Program-made: the position numbers and the translations under genes
Origin: Oscillospiraceae bacterium
Lineage (GTDB): Bacteria > Bacillota > Clostridia > Saccharofermentanales > Saccharofermentanaceae
Direction of reading: 5' to 3'
NCBI GenBank assembly: GCA_902782985.1
Contig: CACZPC010000202.1
Span: 1 to 5,309 of the forward strand
DNA length: 5,309 bases
In this document: positions 4,190 to 5,309 of the stretch, in pieces
Layout: every line of letters begins with the position of its first letter
Numbering within the stretch: the stretch's first letter is position 1
The notes under the pieces: generated by a model
Databases searched by the model: none
What the model saw: the letters and a program-made list of their open reading frames with translations, nothing else
Told to the model about the DNA's origin: nothing

Positions 4190-5116
4190 TCAGGATCTTT
4201 CGCCGGCAAATGACTCGGGATCATCGATCGAGAACCCTGAGTTGATCACTCCGAAATCCGGGACATCTGCATCCGCATTCGTGTTCCATGTAATACCGAC
4301 AAGTTCATTTCCGTCAGGAGCTGACTCGGCCTGTATCTCATCCCACCTGGCCAGAGCCTCATCACCGTGAAGTGCATCAGGATCGTCGCATGCACGCTCA
4401 CTGACTTCATAGCTCCACTCACATCCTTCATAGACTGTATAGTACATGATTGGAAGCTCGCTCGGATCGGGCTCGTCGGAATCCGTAACAAGCTGAGCTG
4501 CTACATCAAATGAATAAGTCTCCCCGTTGAAGTGGTAGAGCGTATCAATATGGAGATCTGCTCCGCCGGAACCGTCCATGATGAAATTACCGTTGCCGAT
4601 ATAAGAAGTGCGCTGTCTCTCCCAGGATGAAGCAAGGATATTATAGTTTCCTTCATCATCAAGAGCTACGAATCCGTATACTTCTACAACGGGATTACCG
4701 TCAAGATCATTATGCTCGTATCCGATCATGAGTTCGGACTTTCCGTTATTATCAAGATCGGTATATATATACTGATAATTGCTGTCCACAAGGATAAGAC
4801 ACATGCTGCCGTTTACGCCTTCGACGTCCTCGTAATACATCTGTCCGTCTGCGATAGCCTGATCAAGGCCGTCAAGGAAAGGCTGATATTCGGCACCGGT
4901 ATCGGCAACAGTAGTCTCTGCTGTTGTTTCCTCCGTAGTTGTCTCTTCCGTCTCCTCTGTCTCCTCCGAAGAAGTCTCCTCGGTCGTCTCGGAAGTTGTT
5001 GTCTCTTCCTCTGTCTCCTCGGCTTTCTTATCATCCTTGGAGCATGCGGCTAAGGATGCTGCCATGGATGCACAGAGGAGTGCAGCGATGATTTTTTTCT
5101 TTTCGATCTTTAACAT
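4190..5116 (-). CDS. Secreted lipoprotein with Thr/Glu stalk, function unknown
   Basis: The protein has 308 residues from the chosen start. Residues 1-24 are a signal peptide (Lys-rich N-terminus, hydrophobic core) ending in the lipobox Leu-Ala-Ala-Cys (22-25), so it is lipid-anchored outside the membrane. Residues 26-70 are an almost pure Glu/Thr/Ser stalk with TTEETTAETT-type runs, which should be extended and highly acidic. The globular part (about 75-308) is acidic and holds YTDLDNNGKSELMIGYE (118-134). Its Asp120, Asp122, Asn124, Gly125 and Glu128 resemble a Ca-binding loop or FG-GAP-like repeat, and DLDG recurs at 137-140. The frame extends 34 codons upstream, but AGGAGG (5124-5129) sits 7 nt before the ATG at 5116-5114 and the signal peptide starts there. 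An acetyltransferase gene ends 49 bp upstream on the same strand without a clear terminator. No specific function can be assigned. Confidence 0.88.
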   Translation of the reverse strand: MLKIEKKKIIAALLCASMAASLAACSKDDKKAEETEEETTTSETTEETSSEETEETEETTTEETTAETTVADTGAEYQPFLDGLDQAIADGQMYYEDVEGVNGSMCLILVDSNYQYIYTDLDNNGKSELMIGYEHNDLDGNPVVEVYGFVALDDEGNYNILASSWERQRTSYIGNGNFIMDGSGGADLHIDTLYHFNGETYSFDVAAQLVTDSDEPDPSELPIMYYTVYEGCEWSYEVSERACDDPDALHGDEALARWDEIQAESAPDGNELVGITWNTNADADVPDFGVINSGFSIDDPESFAGERS

Positions 5117-5123
5117 TTCTTTT

Positions 5124-5129
5124 CCTCCT
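5124..5129 (-). promoter_or_regulatory. Ribosome binding site that fixes the lipoprotein start
   Basis: A perfect AGGAGG on the minus strand, 7 nt before the ATG at 5116, rules out the upstream in-frame ATGs (5218 and others), which would add a non-hydrophobic leader and overlap the preceding gene. Confidence 0.9.
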
Positions 5130-5165
5130 GATATATCACGAACATGCAGTCTCATCGAAAGCATG

Positions 5166-5309
5166 TCATAATAACAATTCCATTCCGATCTTCCGAGGTG
5201 ACATCCCCAGGGATTCATAAAACTTCACGGCGCCGGGATTACATGTCCAGACATTAAGCGTTATGTTGTAATATCCGTTAGATCTTGCATATTCCTTCAG
5301 ATACTCGAA
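5166..5309 (-). CDS. GNAT-family N-acetyltransferase, C-terminal part
   Basis: The last 47 codons of a gene that begins beyond the window edge. The visible tail reads FEYLKEYARSNGYYNITLN, continues LNVWTCNPGAVKFYESLG, and ends in SPRKIGMELLL before TGA. The Asn-x-Gly-Ala-x-x-Phe-Tyr-Glu-x-x-Gly-Met pattern is the conserved C-terminal motif of GNAT enzymes, which transfer acetyl from acetyl-CoA to an amine. The acetyl-CoA-binding Arg/Gln-x-x-Gly-x-Gly/Ala loop would lie outside the window, so the substrate cannot be guessed. The lipoprotein start is 49 bp downstream. The gap holds a weak ACATGC/GCATGT stem but no T-run, so the two may be cotranscribed. Confidence 0.88.
   Translation of the reverse strand, partial: FEYLKEYARSNGYYNITLNVWTCNPGAVKFYESLGMSPRKIGMELLL

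Noticed and set aside
4712..5053. Leu/Cys-rich plus-strand frame with membrane-like segments
   Set aside because: It is the antisense shadow of the Glu/Thr stalk of the minus-strand lipoprotein.
5117..5218. Upstream ATG adding 34 residues to the minus-strand lipoprotein
   Set aside because: It would overlap the acetyltransferase gene and bury the signal peptide, whereas AGGAGG sits 7 nt before the ATG at 5116.

Overview
The window looks like chromosomal DNA of a Gram-positive, Clostridia-type bacterium of middling GC. The signs are strong GGAGG-type ribosome binding sites, rho-independent terminators, and secreted lipoproteins whose lipobox cysteine is followed by long Thr/Glu-rich stalks. 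That style is common in gut and rumen Clostridia, but the lineage is an inference and no species can be named. Bases 1-266 are an upstream region rich in GTGACCGA-like repeats, with a plausible promoter for pta. Bases 267-1262 encode phosphate acetyltransferase, closed by a near-ideal terminator (1295-1326). No acetate kinase gene follows.

Bases 1327-1982 hold no convincing protein gene but contain two structured elements. The first (about 1405-1603) is a run of hairpins ending in a terminator-like stem, a candidate small RNA. The second (1664-1906) is an AT-rich array of ten half-sites, ATGAGAA and its complement TTCTCAT. They alternate in orientation every 25-27 bp and form 32-bp dyad repeats separated by 19-20 bp. 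No cas gene, transposase or integrase is visible nearby, and the array matches no standard element I recognise. It is the most unusual object in the window.

On the minus strand, 2888-1983 encodes an exported lipoprotein esterase of the PHB-depolymerase/feruloyl-esterase type with an intact Ser-Asp-His triad. Upstream of it, also on the minus strand, is a leader-like region: a TATAAT box (3222-3227), a long bulged hairpin (3131-3190), a rho-independent terminator (3065-3097), and a possible 59-codon ORF (3064-2885) that overlaps the esterase start as ATGA. This is either an independent small RNA gene or an attenuated leader for the esterase.

On the right, a plus-strand lipoprotein (3371-4078) and a minus-strand lipoprotein (5116-4190) converge on a shared, probably bidirectional terminator (4124-4166). 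Both have Thr/Glu stalks and a similar D-x-D-G-x-S-E type motif; neither can be given a function. A GNAT acetyltransferase tail (5309-5166, minus) lies 49 bp upstream of the second lipoprotein and may share its transcript. The window thus combines one housekeeping gene of acetate/acetyl-CoA metabolism with a cell-envelope lipoprotein cluster, separated by unusually structured intergenic DNA.
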